Notes: a model not told the origin generated them from the sequence alone. A DNA stretch of 64,000 nt from Nigrospora sphaerica (GCA_018287875.1 JAGVVL010000022.1:2480001-2544000); one strand, 5' to 3'; shown: positions 10,579 to 23,455, counted from the first letter of the stretch. Translations and numbers: made by a program.

Positions 10579-12699
10579 GGCTTGGGTGGAAAACAAGCAC
10601 GCGTGCCGAAACGGGAAGTGTGACAAGAATGGCAAAACCCGAGCAGAAGCACACACGACAAACGCACCGCCGCCGCTCCCAACACGTTTCTCTGCACCGC
10701 CTGGCGTCTGATGTCACGATGGAAGTCTCGACCCGTCGCGAAGGCGGGGCCAACGAGGGGTATTGTGGTTTGGGTACTACATACTCTCTACCTTGTGTGG
10801 GCGTAGCTGCTTTCTGCCCTCCGACGCCGCCTACCATTCTCCAAGGTACACAAGTAGGTACTTGGTTTGTACGTACATACTTCATGTATCACAAAATATC
10901 TTCGTTCAGCTTACGACTTGATGGGTACAGAAAGAACTATGGTCACTTCGACAACGCCCGCTACCGCCAATCAACGCTATTTTGATCCAGATGAACAGCA
11001 GCAGCCTAGTTCCTGTTCCCACACATCCCTGTCCACGAGAAAAGGAGGTACACAGCCCAGCTAGCCAGTCAACAGAAAAACACGTCCTGGGCAGAATATG
11101 TACCGGTCCCACGGCACCGCCCTCAGCCCGCATCGCGACGCATCGTCACCAGCATCATCTAAACAACCCCTGCCAACAGCGCACATTCTCCATTGAAACA
11201 TGCCGCCAGCCGTCGCTTCCCGGGTACATACTGTTTTTATGTACTTGATGTACTATATCCTGAGTTTCTTTCCCGCCCGCCCCCCCGGGGAGAGGGGGGG
11301 GGTCCTCTGGCGCTCCCCTGGCTTCCTTCCCCGTCCGCCAGACAGTCGACGGCATCTCCGGCGGCGTGCACCGGATAGACCGGGCCAGGGTCGGCTGCTG
11401 GAAAGTACGTCAAGCTACATGCAGGGGATATTAGCTATGGCTGTACCTCTTTTTTTTCCCACTATGGTGAGCAAGTACCCTATCGTATTTGTTTTTCCTT
11501 CCCGGCCCTCGTCCCTAGTCTCCGTTTCCGTCCCTGTCAGGACATTGGTCGATACCATAGGTAAGCATCCATACATACATGCATGCATGATGCACTGCAG
11601 GTTGGCAGATCAGCAGGTAGACGGGGCACCCGTCACCGCTTTTGGCCCTCTCTCTTGTGGAGGCTTCCATGCATGCACCCAATACGTGTACGACGTACAT
11701 GCTTCGACGTCCGCGCTGCGCCCCTTGTTCCGGTCCTGGGCTTATCGGCCGATGCCGAGTCCAACTCGCATCTATTACCGCTTTGGCAGGCTACAGCCAC
11801 CACACTGCCGTCCGCACCGCATGCGGCCGGCGGCAACCCCACAACGTTGACGTACAGCGACCTGATTATCAAATGGGAGAGAGTAGACAAGATTGTACCG
11901 GGCTTGTGCTCTTACGGACGCCATCCCGACCACGTGACCTAATGAGAGTATCCAAAGAGGAATCGAGCGAGTCAAAAGAAACTGAGCGTGTCAAGAGAGG
12001 AATGAGCGTAAAGATGAAATCCGATGGTTTCTATCAGAAGTAGCCGGCCGTTACATCTCTTCACCGTAAGGCTTGCCGCCAAGACGAGTGAGTTCATATG
12101 GTGGCCAGAAAAAAATAAACAGGGTATCGTCACACGCTTCCCAAAGCCATGATCCAAACTGCCAAAAATGAAGCGGGAGGCCTACCCTCGTTCGCTCTCC
12201 CGTACACGGTTCTTTCCCATCCAAGATGAATCGTTTCCTCGCGGAATCCCCCCCCAAGTGAGGGAAATAGACACTACTCAAACAAGTCTTCACCGCGTGC
12301 CGTCGTTAAAAAAAAAAGAAAAAGAAAAAAAGGAAGGAAAAGTGATGGGACAACGCCGCCAGAGGCTTCACTGCCGCAGCCCGCCTGACCATTCCGTTGT
12401 ATGATGCCCTGGGCCACACCATATGGCTCATTAGCTTCGCCTGATAGATTCAAGATTCGCGCCGTCCATGCTCCCTCGGTGAATCGATTCTTCCGTATCA
12501 TTGTTTTTGTTTAACCCTCTCTCGCTGCGCCAGGGGTAGTAGGTAAAGGGTATCTTTCCGAGGCTGGAATTGCCGTCTCGGTGTGCGTTTGTGCTGGAGA
12601 GTATGTCGTGGGGTGGTGATGGGGGTATATATACACTGTCGTGAGAAGGGCGGGTATGCATAGAAAAACGGGATGACCACGTGCCGGCTGGCATGGCAG
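10579..12699. other. Spacer between methyltransferase promoter and zinc-finger 3' end
   Basis: No gene supported. The right third should hold the 3' UTR of the zinc-finger gene; an A-rich run is at 12308-12342 and GTATATATACAC is near 12626. The left end holds the methyltransferase promoter. Short frames of 60-130 codons have biased composition and no domain. Confidence 0.5.
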
Positions 12700-14926
12700 T
12701 TATTGTCTGGCAAACTCCAGCATCTTGCGCATGTCCTCCTCGGTGGGATCATCCGAGATCCAGATGCCCTTCTCCTCAGCAGTGGCGCTCAGGAAACCCT
12801 GTGCGCGGTTGAGTGTCTCGACGTCGAGGTCGGTAACGTACGACTTGCCGTCGGCAAGCTTGACGCGAACCTCGTTCTCCATGGACAGCATCATCTCATC
12901 CTTGGCCAGGCGGCGGGGGCCGTCAAAGACAGTCATGACGCGCTTCTTGACCGTCATCTGGCCCTTGTCAAAGCCCCACGACGAGGGATAGTCCTTGCGG
13001 CTCTTGCGGCCCTTGGCCTTGGGCGGCTGGGCGAAGCTGCCTCGCGAGTGCGTCATACCGCGCGACTTCTGGACACCGTTGGCCGGGTTGCCCTTTTTGC
13101 GGCTGGCGGGCGACAACGGCTTGCGCGACGCTTTTAAGTCTTCGTCCACGCGGTCCGAGTCCTCGGCGAACGTGTCCTCCTCGTCCTCGTCCTCCGACAC
13201 CGACAGCGTCTGCGTCGCGATGGGAAGCTGGTTCTTCTCAAGCGTCTCGTGGACCTCGGCGTCGTTCTGCACCTCGGCAAGCCGGCGGGCGTTGACGGCT
13301 TCGGACGGGTCTTCCTGCTGCACAATGCGCAGGACACAGTCGTCCAAGTGCTCGTAGAAGTCCTGCGCGTTGGAGAAGGTCGACGAACAGGTCGAGCATT
13401 TGCCTGTGGCGTCGGGCGCATAGCCCGTCAGCGTCTTGCCTGTGTTGGCGGTCGACGCCGTCTTCTTGCGGCTGTTGGGCGGCGTCTGCTCAACCCCGTG
13501 CACCGCCGTGAGGTGGCGCTTGAAAACATCGGCGCGGTTAAACGACTTCTCGGCCGCCGAACCAGAACCGGGGCAGAAACCGCACACCATGGTGCCCTTG
13601 TAATGGGTCAGCGTGTGGCGGTTCTTGTCGTATTTCCGCGCGAACCCCTTGACGTGGTAATCGCACGTCTGGATCGGGCACTTCTCTGGCCGCTCCGTCT
13701 GGTGCGTCAACATGTGCGCCTTGAGATCCTTGAACACCTTGCCGCAGTCGGGATGGGGGCATCGCTGCTTCTCCTTGCTCTCGTCGCCACTGTACGAGTG
13801 CTCGAGCGAGCCGTGGGATTGGTACGAGGAGAGGGATGGCCGCCGCGCGTCCTGGGCAGGGACCGTGAAGGGGCTGTATTGGTAGCCGGGCACGTAAGGG
13901 GAAGAGCTGCCGTTCCGTATGCACGGGACGGGCGAGGCCTGTCCCGAGAGCGCCGGCGAGTGAGGGTATACGTTGGCCTGTGGTGAGAAGGCATTGCTCT
14001 GGTCGTAGCCAGTCATCGGAGGGGCCATCGGGCCCCGGATTTCAGGGTGAATCAGAGACGGGTCTGGCGGAAGAGTTGGGTCAGCCACGGCGCAGAACAG
14101 GCGCATTCAAGGATGCAGAAGGGGACCGAAAAAACGAGCCAAGAGGCGCCACGAAATGACCACTACTCTGAGAAAAGAAAGATACACGCGGGGCCTTTGG
14201 ACTTGGTGTGGGGAAACTGGCGTCCTCTGCCACGGGGATGCTGTCCGACAGAGGCACCCGGTTTAAAGGAAAAGGAAACGGGCCGGGCGAGGCAGGCGGC
14301 CCAGGAGCTAACCTGGTCCTCGAAGGCTCGGCCGTGAACAGGAGAGAGGCGCATTGCGCAGGATTGGTGTCAAGTGCCAATTTTGAGGATCCAAGGCCGA
14401 AAGGGATAACTGAAACAGAGTGTATGTCAAGAAGCTGCTTAGACTCACCCACAAAACCAGGCTTGCTCTCGTACGCCATGTTGAACTCATCCATGCCGGG
14501 TGCAGTTAAGGAATACTCGGTGCCCGCGAAATAATCCGCGTGGCCGACTATGCTGGGGTTGACGCCCAGGGCGTTGTGGTGGTAGTCGGGGATGAAGGAC
14601 AGCTGGCCGGCATTCGGCAGTGGTGAGCCCTCAGGAGATGAGCTGGCCGAGGGCGCTGATGAGTTCGAGAAACGGGAGGACGGGACGTGGAATTCACCGT
14701 CCACCGGTGACGCGCGGCTGTTATATGAGAAGGGGGCCTCCGAGTACATCATGTTCGTCTCGTAGCCCGAAGCCTGGGGGAAGGCGTAGCCGTCTGGGTT
14801 GTACTGCATTTCCAGAGGCGGTGATGCAAAAGGAGTGTGTGCTTGATGTTCCGGGAAGAGCATGAAATCTGGCTCATTATTCGGCCGCGGGAACATGGGA
14901 TATGTGTGCTGGGTAATGGAAGCCAT
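12700..14926 (-). CDS. C2H2 zinc-finger protein, probable transcription factor
   Basis: Exons 14926-14449 and 14063-12700 give 613 residues; the intron (donor GTGAGT, acceptor CCAG) joins ...PGFV to DPSLIHPEIRG in phase. The first about 260 residues are Pro/Ser/Tyr/Gln-rich and disordered, as in activation domains. Three zinc fingers follow: Cys261/Cys266-His276/His280, Cys288/Cys293-His309/His313 and Cys320/Cys323-His343/His348. Then come an acidic serine stretch (SVSEDEDEEDTFAEDSD), basic patches that could be nuclear localisation signals, and a conserved-looking C-terminal block (KKRVMTVFDGPRRLAKDEM). Some fungal relatives carry the label cutinase G-box-binding protein, but I am not sure enough to assign it. 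Nuclear DNA binding is inferred from the fingers; targets are unknown. Its 5' side faces a 17.6 kb region with no gene. Confidence 0.88.
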
Positions 14927-16620
14927 TGTGTAAAGGTGTGAGTGTGGGAGGAAGACAGGAGCGACTCCGCGGAAGGGGCGCTGCCGGTGTGTGATCCCCA
15001 CGCCTGTGAGGAAAGAAGAGTGACGACGGGTCAACTGGCTCGGGGCTTATCTCATGCCAGGAGCTGTGAATGGCGGCCGTCCCAGGAGGGTGGTGGTTTC
15101 AGTAGTAGCAGCCGTTTTGGTTGCTGCGGTCGTTCTTGTTGCGCCGTGTTAGTGTCCGTGAGAGGAATGGCGACCCAAGGGAATGGCGGCAACGGGTATT
15201 TATGCGTCAGCCAAGCGGCGTGGTATGCCTTCTAGAAGCAGAACGGCCTGGCAGATGGCGTCGCGGTTCTAATTCCAGATGCTTTGCGAAATGGTTGCTT
15301 TTTCCGCCTTCGACTTATACTGTTATGCTGCCCGGCGACGGCGATGGTGTTCCTGAAAACTCGCGTGGCAGGGTTGGTGTGAGGGATGGCAGTGGTTTTC
15401 CTTTTGGGTCTCTTCGGGCGACAGAAGGAATCAGGCGACGTAGAGATATGTATACACAGGCAGACAGTGTACTGCAGTGGAATGTGGTAGTAGTTGGGAT
15501 ATATGGATGGTTAGGCGTCTTGGAGATCAGGGCAGGAGATGGTTGGTGAGTGGTTTGGGGGCCTAAGGACTTGATATATCCAGTGCCGCCGAAGACCGCG
15601 GATCTGGCTATCTCGTAGGGCAGAGGGGCGCGGTACGCAGAGCCTTACAGGGGGGGTGCCGTACAGATGGGCCGCCCATGTCGAGCCGGTCCATCATTTG
15701 CCATTGCTGTCGGCTCCCCTGCCTCTGCTGCTGGTGAGGTGTGGATCTAGTCCCTTGACTGGCCTGGATGCCCTGGCAAACGAAATCGTCTGAATGGTTC
15801 TGGGCGGCGAGTGACGGTCGTCGCGCAAAACCGTGGGCGGCCTGGGGCGGCCGGTACATGGGCACAGAGGCAGCCAAAGTACACACTCCTACCGACCTCT
15901 GTACACAGCACCGCTGCAGGGTCCAAATTGGCGATGCTATGGGTACATCACCCTCAAGCCCACTCTCCACCACCAGGGGGGGGGAAGCACAACGAAAGGG
16001 GGGGGGAGGGGAGTGGGTAGTCGAGATACCTTGGTACGTATTCATCTGAAAACTCCGCCCATCCTGGCCGACAGAAGTACCCTGGCGCCAAGTTGTAACT
16101 ACGCTGACCCCAGGCAAAAAAGCCAAGAAGTCTTACAGGGGCGGGAGGAGGCCTTTTTGCAAGGTGCTGGGGTTCTTGAAGAGGCCAGGGTCCTACTGGC
16201 CTGAAATGGCGAAGCGCACTGAGCTAGTGGTTCCGCCATGATGGCTTAGTAGCGGTAGATACTAGCAGTAAAGTCTCCGAGGTACCAAGCAGGCCGGTGT
16301 GTACGTGGACAATTCAGACACCGTCACCCGTGCCAGCATGTGTGATGCCCGCCTCTGGCAGCTTTGCGACAGGTCTCAGAAGTAGCCGCCAGCGCCGGGT
16401 TACTTTCTGCTCGACACCCACGCACCCAGGCCAACTGTGCGCCGTATGTGGGCTCACGTTGTTTACCCGTATTTGCATACCGGCAAGCCAGCCCGGCTCG
16501 TTTCGCGTCGCTGTCGTCCCTCACAAGACAAGGACGGATGGGGTACCTGAGTCTGTCGTGTGCCCTTTTTTGGTGGTTGTTGTATGTATTGCTTTCCCCC
16601 AGATGCCCCCCTCTCCCCCC

Positions 16621-16678
16621 ATACCCTACCATACCCTACCATACCCAAAATCCACTGGGCTGGGCCGGGCTGGGCTGT
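16621..16678 (+). repeat. ATACCCTACC decamer followed by GGGCT pentamer array
   Basis: About 2.7 copies of a ten-base unit are followed, after a few bases, by an array of GGGCT/GGGCC units. A similar array occurs in inverted orientation near 17479-17501 and in direct orientation near 17767-17787. Confidence 0.8.
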
Positions 16679-17478
16679 TACGAAGCTTCCGTGGTGCTGG
16701 GTAGGGGATTGTACACTACGGCGAGGGCCTTGGCTGGTCAAGCCGCCAAAAGTCTGCCTGCCGGCCGTTCGCTGCCCGTCTGGTCGGAACAGAGCTCCCA
16801 CGCCTCGGGGTGAGAGGGGGGGGGGGCACTAACAATAAGGTCTGAGGCGGGTGGCACATGGGGGCAATGGAGTCGGCGTCCAGAGCCAACGGCCGTCTGG
16901 ACCTGTAGGATCTTGCTGTCTCAATACATAGTGACAACATGCCCGCGGCCCATTCACACGCTACAGTGCAAGCTAGAGCATAGCAGTGGTGACGGCCTGG
17001 CGGAGTGAGACACTGGGGAGGAAGACCAACGGCGAGCCCGGGCCGCGGTCTGGAATGGGAAGCAAGAAGACGCGGCGCCAGGCCGCCCAAGACGATGAAC
17101 CAGAAGCAGCAGTTCAAGAACATGGCGTGCTCCAGGCCCCCGGTCCCGAAGCGTGAGGCCGGCAGCGTGAAAAGCCGGCCGGGGGGGTTATTGGAAGGGG
17201 TAGAAAGTAACGGCGGAACGACTGGCAGCGTGTCTTGGCTGGAGAGCCGGCGGATGGGCCATGTCATGGAGTACGTTGTATACGTGCATGAACGAGACGG
17301 ACTCCCAAGTCCCGGGTGGGCGTCCTTGTTCAGTGGATGCGAGGGGGGAATGGTGGTCTTCTCCGCCGACTGCACGAGCCGACAATCGATGGTGCGGATG
17401 CGACTGGTTGTCCTGCCGCTGTGCAGCGCGGGGGCTGGCGCTGGTGCATAGGATATCTTGTGCGGTACGATGCATGCA

Positions 17479-17501
17479 CAGCCTAGCCCAGCCCAGCCCG
17501 G
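17479..17501 (-). repeat. Inverted copy of the GGGCT pentamer array
   Basis: AGCCTAGCCCAGCCCAGCCC is the reverse-complement form of the arrays at 16656-16678 and 17767-17787. The three could pair in a transcript or in single-stranded DNA. Confidence 0.7.
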
Positions 17502-17592
17502 TGAGGGGGCACCGCCCGCCCCCACGGAGGGGCCGTATTGCCTATTACTGACGTCGGTCGCCAGAAAGGATGTGTGGGTGGCAGTGGTGATG

Positions 17593-17629
17593 GTGCTGTT
17601 GCTGGTGCTGCTGGTGCTGCTGGTGCTGC
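17593..17629 (+). repeat. Nine-base GCTGGTGCT minisatellite
   Basis: About three perfect copies of a nine-base unit plus a degenerate flank. It lies outside any supported coding sequence. Confidence 0.75.
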
Positions 17630-17766
17630 CTGTCGAGTATGATGATAGGTTTGCCCGTCGGCAACGGGGCTGTCGCTCGCTGTTGGAAGGCAGCCTGTTC
17701 TGGCCCTCGGTGAGAGCGCCCCGCGCGGAGAGAGGTACGATAGGTACTAGGCAACTAGTAGCCCCA

Positions 17767-17787
17767 GCAACTGGGCTGGGCTGGGCT
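17767..17787 (+). repeat. Direct copy of the GGGCT pentamer array
   Basis: CTGGGCTGGGCTGGGCTGG repeats the unit seen at 16656-16678. Together with the inverted copy in between, it makes a loose three-member family within 1.2 kb. Confidence 0.7.
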
Positions 17788-18119
17788 GGACCCGGATGGA
17801 GGTGGGCGGGCGATGGTCAAGTCGGGCCCAACTGTATCCCATCGCGTATAGTACGTGCGGTGGGCTTGGCCGGAGCTGCATGTAATCCTGATGCAATAGG
17901 CGGGCAGGGAATAGTACCGACCTACCATGTACACCACACCTGGTAACCAACCTCATCCAAGCCCTGCCTCGCTGTCCCGCCTGCCTGCGGACTTCTTGCA
18001 GCTCCCTTGGCCCGATGCGGTTCGAGTGCCAGATTGTCCAGCTGGCACCGAGCCTCGCTCAAGTCCGAAAGGAGGGCGATCCAAACCTTGTTCCAGAGGA
18101 AAAGGCAATTCACTGTTCC

Positions 18120-18132
18120 GGGGGGGGGGGGG
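18120..18132 (+). repeat. Thirteen-base G homopolymer
   Basis: An unbroken G run in non-coding DNA. Length may be unreliable in an assembly, and it could fold into or seed a G-quadruplex with neighbouring G-runs. Confidence 0.7.
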
Positions 18133-19937
18133 CGTCCGCCAGCATGCCATCCCGCCGGAGACACGCAGGACGGGCGGGGGGGCCCGATGATGGGATGGGT
18201 GGTGGATGGTGGATAGGATGACAATGGGCCTGAGGTCGGGGCCTGTACGTTGAGATGAGACGGACGCGCATACACCCAATCGCGATCACGTACGGGTCAT
18301 CTACCAGCTTCCCCACGGTAGAGAGAGAGGTACTCATTCGTCCACACATAGAGTGAGTACCTAGGTAGGTGGCTACATGCCCAAGTACATATGCCCCCCT
18401 ACGCATACCACATTTGTACAGTTGGCTGGTCGGTGACGGCTCGTGAGTGGGCGATGGATAGCACGATGGGGGTTCTGTATGAAGCAAGTACCGGTAGCTC
18501 TGCCTGCCTACCTAGGTACTTACTATACGTAAGGCCCGGGGATGCAGAGGATCGATAGTGGTGGCCGGCCCAGTTTGCCAGTCTCCCGGCCAGCCCGCAA
18601 TAGGAGCACACACGTATCTCGCGTACGTACCTACCTCCTTGGTAGATTAGATTGATACCATTGGATGGGGGAAGAGCAGCAGCATATTCCAACCGCTGGC
18701 TCTCCGCCTCCTCATCGCAGGTAGATCGGAGGGGCAGGTGGGACACGGGAAATCAAAACTGCCCTCTTTCACTGCCCGTCGTGTGTCTCCATCGCAGCCA
18801 TCCCGCTCGCACGCGTGGCATCCATCGAGCCTCCCCTCCTAGACGGGCACCCACTCCCCTGGAGCCGCTGGTTCGGATGTTTTCCCACAGCATGTCGCAT
18901 TGGCATCCCATCCCGTGGAATCGGCATCGTCCTACCTGCTCCGTATGAACGGGTCGTTCCCTCCACCCAGAGGGGCAGGGGTCCGACCCAAAACTCGGTG
19001 CACGTACATTGCCCGTACGGTCGCCCGCACATGGATGCTCTCCGGTGAACGTTTCGGTGACACGTCAGTCCTCAACTCATGCTTGCGGACAGGCAAAGAC
19101 AGCATCGGCCATAATAAGCATCCCCGGTGACCATCCACACTATTTGTTTTTTGTAACTGCGGGCTCGCTAGGCACGGATGATCTTCATGCCAAATGGTCC
19201 TGACCCAGTTGGCAGGTTGGTAAGAGGGCGTCGACCCCCGACCACCCTGTCAGTGGGCGGACGGTGTGTGTACACATGCCCACCCCCAAAGGAATAGGCA
19301 TCACACGCACACGCACATCACAACTAAAGGTACTTGGTGCGCGGTATGAGCATGGCAGTCCGTCCCTAGCTGGAGGGCACGTTGCCTGCCTGATGAGTCC
19401 CACGGATTAAAGATCTGACGCATAATGAACGACACGCCGAGAGCCAAATGGCCCATTCCCCTCGGCGGTCTACGGATAGGCTTTCAAGTCATGGAACCAT
19501 GGATGGATGGGCTTGCCGGCCGGGCGGGATGGCGGCGCCCCGTGGCAGGCAGGGAGGCCTGTTGACAGGAGTTGAAGGTCGAGGCTGTCTTGGCTTCCCG
19601 GAACTTTCCATTTGTGCGGGTGCGGACATTGAAGGTATTCGCATCGACTTCCCATGAGTAGCACCCGATTACCCCCCCTCGTGGTCGCACTTGCGCGTGT
19701 CTACACCATCAGCCGCGAGACAGGGCGGCTTGGCAGTTCGCGTTCTGGCCGGAGCCGGATCCGACGGCGCAATGGCGATTCGGCAAATGCTGAGCGACTT
19801 CCGGCGGCGCTCTGGTGCAATTACCTTGACTCGCGATGGCTCTCGGCTCATTTCGCATACGTTTTGCTTTGCACGATGCGAACAGCGTACCAACTGTTAT
19901 GGGGTTTCCGTCGGCGGGGGTTTCGTTATGACCTAGG

Positions 19938-20135
19938 ATGGCGAGCATTCACCATCAGTTTCGTACGACTTTGAACCTTGTACTTGTCTCCATCGACCTA
20001 CTGCGTAGCTTCTCCAACGGAGCAACGTCTCAGTCTGGACCACTCCCAAAGGAGCTAGCAGTGGCTGCTAGGTCGGCGACCAGAGCTGCAAAGTTGATTG
20101 GTCGGTTTACGAGAAATGCTGCACTAGTAGTCTAA
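19938..20135 (+). pseudogene. Possible relic of a histidine-kinase HisKA domain
   Basis: A 65-codon frame from an ATG reads HHQFRTTLNLVLVSIDLL near its start. This aligns with the HisKA phospho-acceptor helix consensus H-E-[FL]-R-T-P-L-N-x-[IV]-L-x-x-x-E-L-L at most key positions. A second helix-like segment (ARSATRAAKLIGRF) follows at the spacing expected for the SAxRLxxLI part of the second HisKA helix: 49 residues from the His to the LI pair against about 47. There is no ATPase domain after the stop at 20133-20135 and no receiver domain. I made the alignment by eye, and a chance match is possible. If real, it is a decayed fragment and not a working kinase. Confidence 0.22.
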
Positions 20136-23100
20136 ATCCAAAGATAGAAAATCGCCCACGGGCGCACAGCAGCTGGGAAGGGGTGTGGGGGATCCAGCCT
20201 GGCAATTGGCACCTGGCACTGTCAGGCCTGCCTGCCGGATAAAGGTGGAAGCCAAGCTTTTGCGTCCTAGCTTCCCATGGTTTCGTACCCCCTTCCCGGC
20301 CCTTGGAGTGGGACAGAAAGATGGATGGACAATTACACAGTAACAGAAATCGGAGAGGCTGTTGCCGGTCCTCATGCTGCTGCTGCTGCTGCTGCCGCCT
20401 CCACTATCGAGGACATCCCTGGCAATCTATAACTCGGCAGTGGGCATTTGCTATATGCAGGTGAGAAGCCTGGGTTCCAATCCAATATTCCCTGTGCCAG
20501 CGGCCTAATAATAAGTATAACCCTTACCAACCTGCCTGATCTGGCCGGGCAGTAAATAGGGGGGGGCGCCCGAACCGGAACCGCCTCTTGACTCAACAGC
20601 ACCCCTCTATGGACCTGGCCTAGACTCCCGACTCCCGTTCTGGAGACCGAAGGATAGTCTCCGGTTGACTTGATGTGGCAGCCCTGGTCGGCTGGGGCCC
20701 CTACGCCAGGCAGAAAGCTGCAGTTCGTAGCCATCGCGGTTGTCCGTGGCCGCTTGTGCAGTACGGAACTGAATGAGCACTCGCATGGACAGACACACGG
20801 TCATGAATGCTCCCGCGGGCCCTGGGTCTTTCCGTGGACCAACAATGGAGGCTTTGGCAGGATTAGATAACAAGCATACATAGCCCAGATGTACGGTCAT
20901 GCGTTCTCCCTACGCAATTTTCCCACCCCAAAGTTTCTCGTACGCGTCGGCCATTCTCAGCATCCGTTGCTCCATATTTACCAGGTGGTGGCTGTCTCTA
21001 GGCCCCCCCACTCAAATATGAATGATTGTGGGCTGCACCCAAGAGCCAAGGTCACCGTGCCGTCCCATTCAAGTAACCATTGCCAGCAGATGCATGGTCC
21101 CACCGCGTCCTTCTTGCAGGCTTCGATGCGAACACAGGCGGCTAAATGGGAAGGCGATGCAGAACCAAGGTGCCATGGGTGTGGTCCTCAACTCAGCCCT
21201 ACCAAGTTGCTACGGGGGAGGGGGATGAGGGCGAACCAGCCAGACGGACCAAATAGATCAGCCTTTGCCCCCTGCGCAGCAGCACAGCCCCGCCTGCTGA
21301 AGATATAGTGTCATGTTATATATGTACTTGGTTACCCAAGTTAGTTAGTAGTTGAAAGTAAGGGATGGTAGGAGACGCTGGAAAGCATACCTGGTTTGTA
21401 TCCGCCTGGCCACCAGGATCTCACGGCGGCGAGGCCGTTTTCTTGGCCTGATGGCAAAGAGACCTGTACCTCAAGAGCCACTGGAGCAAAGCTATCTGTT
21501 GGAGAGACATCTGCACCGCGCTCACAGCAACATCCAGCTAGGGCACTTGCCCACTTGACTGAAGCAGGTACGTAATCCTCTGGGGGGGGGAATACAGATA
21601 CACTTGTGTGCTGAGGAGGGATGAATTCTTGAGCACCTAACTGGCAGGAAAGGCCAGACGCGAGCCTGCGGTACCATAACCTCGTAGGCGCGGTCCCGGT
21701 TGCGTTGACCCCCCTTCGACAGCCGGCACGGCAACCGTGAGTGCGGCCAATGTGGAACGTTCCTCGCCGGGCCGGGAAGGGAGAGGGGCGCAGTGCGCTC
21801 ATGACGGGAAGAGGTATGTACCTAGGTAGTAGTATACATAAGTCCAATGCACGTGGTGTGCACACGCCTAAGGTTCCAAAAATAGCACCTGCAGATGGCC
21901 AGGAGAGGTAGAGGTTGGAGAGGACGGAAGACGGGTCTTCAACAAAACCAATGCGGAGTCGCACTTCTCGCCTGCTTGCTCATGAAAGCATCGCCTCGTA
22001 CGATGTGGTAGGCTTTTCGAGCCGTGAGCCAGGCTGCCAGAGTCCCCTATTGGCAAGGCGCCGGGAGAAAGAGGGGGGGGATAGAATGAGTAAGGCTGAG
22101 ATGAGGAAGCCCGATATGGGGAAGTCGGTCGGGATCCAGGTTCATACCAGGCCCGGTGCAGTAACCATTTCGTGGGCGGCCCCATGACCATGCACCATGA
22201 AGGCACCTGGGCTTTGGTTCGCCTACCAGCCCGGCTCCGTGCTCTCCCGGCTGGCGGGCCTACCATGGCTCCATGGACACCTCCCATCCAAGAGGAGGGG
22301 TACCTACTTACTTGGCCTTGCTGTATCCAGGCCCTGTCATTGGAAGGAGGCGACCCCGTACGGCTATCCACCATTGCTGCCAATTGCTGACAGAGCCCAC
22401 AGGGCACGGTCCAAATACAACTGCTGCGTACTGAGTATTACTCAGGGGGGAGGGGCCCTTCCCCGGGACCCGGGCTTCAGGCCATTGGCTGCCCCCGGCT
22501 CGCACATCCTATCTCCTTCGTTCCATTCGAATCTGCTTTCGGAAATGTACTTTGCGGATGTGTCGATTATCGACCGGGGGCGAGGCGAAGACCCCAGAGC
22601 CAGACGACCCACGACTTAGCTAAGCAGAAGAAACACTCCGTCTGGCTGATTGGTGCGTCAGGCGGGTGCTTGTTACTTGTCCTGCCGCCACCGTATCCGA
22701 CACTTGAAGGCAAGGAGAAGGGCTTGTCGGCCCTGTGCCCGAGCTCCCCGGGCCGGGCTAGCCAAGGGATCCAAGCGCGCGTCACTCGCCGCGTTGCGCA
22801 GCGCACGTACGTGGAACGGCTTCGGGGCCGACGGGTTGACGGTCGACGGTGGATGGACGCCGTTCCTCGTGTCGTCGGACATCTAGAACCAGGTTTAATC
22901 AATGGTTCTCCGTGGCGCTCCCAGCTCAGTGGTACGCTAGACCCCTCGTCCCGAGGGCATGAGAAACCAGTGCTAGCCAGATGTGACTTTTGATGGCTCT
23001 GAAATGGCACCGACTGGGCGCTCCACCTGCCTCATTGGCCACGATAGAGTTGCCAAGGCGGACAACTCGAAAAGTCCAGAGGAATGGGGCCGGTTGGGGC

Positions 23101-23455
23101 ACGGGATCATGGGATCAACAACGGGTGGCGTACCTACCTAGCAGTAGCTTCCCAGGACGCCTGAAACCAATTTGCTGGACGACGACCCTTTCACACCCAT
23201 GGTATCCAGTGCATCGCGGTAAATCACGGTGCTTTTTTCCCCCTTATGTTTCCGGCGTTCCAATGTCGGCTGGGCTGTGGCGCGCAAGGGGGAGTGGGAG
23301 AGGGCACGGCACTAGCGTGGGCGTAAGACGTGTCTGTACGTACCGGTTGAATCTGACGTGATACTAAGAACCGCAAGCCGTATTGGCGGTTGGTGCTTGC
23401 TTGCACGCTCGATTGGGGGGGGATGCCACGAAGGCCAGCGCAGGAACGAGACAAG
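20136..23455. other. Gene desert, part 2
   Basis: No supported gene. It contains a CTG microsatellite, a TACCTAGGTAG motif near 21821 and several short G-runs. Frames at 21341-21964 and 21868-22407 (-) have no recognisable domain and overlap each other. Confidence 0.55.
20375..20395 (+). repeat. (TGC)7 trinucleotide microsatellite
   Basis: Seven perfect TGC units in non-coding sequence; a likely length-variable marker. Confidence 0.85.

Larger units (their letters stand above)
14927..19650. other. Gene desert, part 1: upstream of the zinc-finger gene
   Basis: No supported gene. The part next to 14927 must contain the promoter and leader of the minus-strand zinc-finger gene. The rest has simple repeats (listed separately), G-runs and several TAGGTAGG/CCTAGG motifs around 18358-18640. 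Frames of 170-270 codons (15608-16126 and 16716-17525 on -) are Pro/Arg/Cys-rich, overlap others and have no domain. Confidence 0.6.

Noticed and set aside
14927..15034. N-terminal extension of the zinc-finger protein
   Set aside because: The upstream in-frame start is not an ATG; the first ATG at 14926 has a good context.
16621..16647. TACCC-rich repeat as interstitial telomere sequence
   Set aside because: The unit is ATACCCTACC, not the fungal telomere unit CCCTAA/TTAGGG.
19654..19974. A 106-codon frame overlapping the HisKA-like segment
   Set aside because: No recognisable domain and Arg-rich composition; it competes with the better-matching frame.
20455..20500. GGGTTCCAATCC suggesting a tRNA T arm
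   Set aside because: No acceptor stem, D arm or anticodon stem can be built around it.
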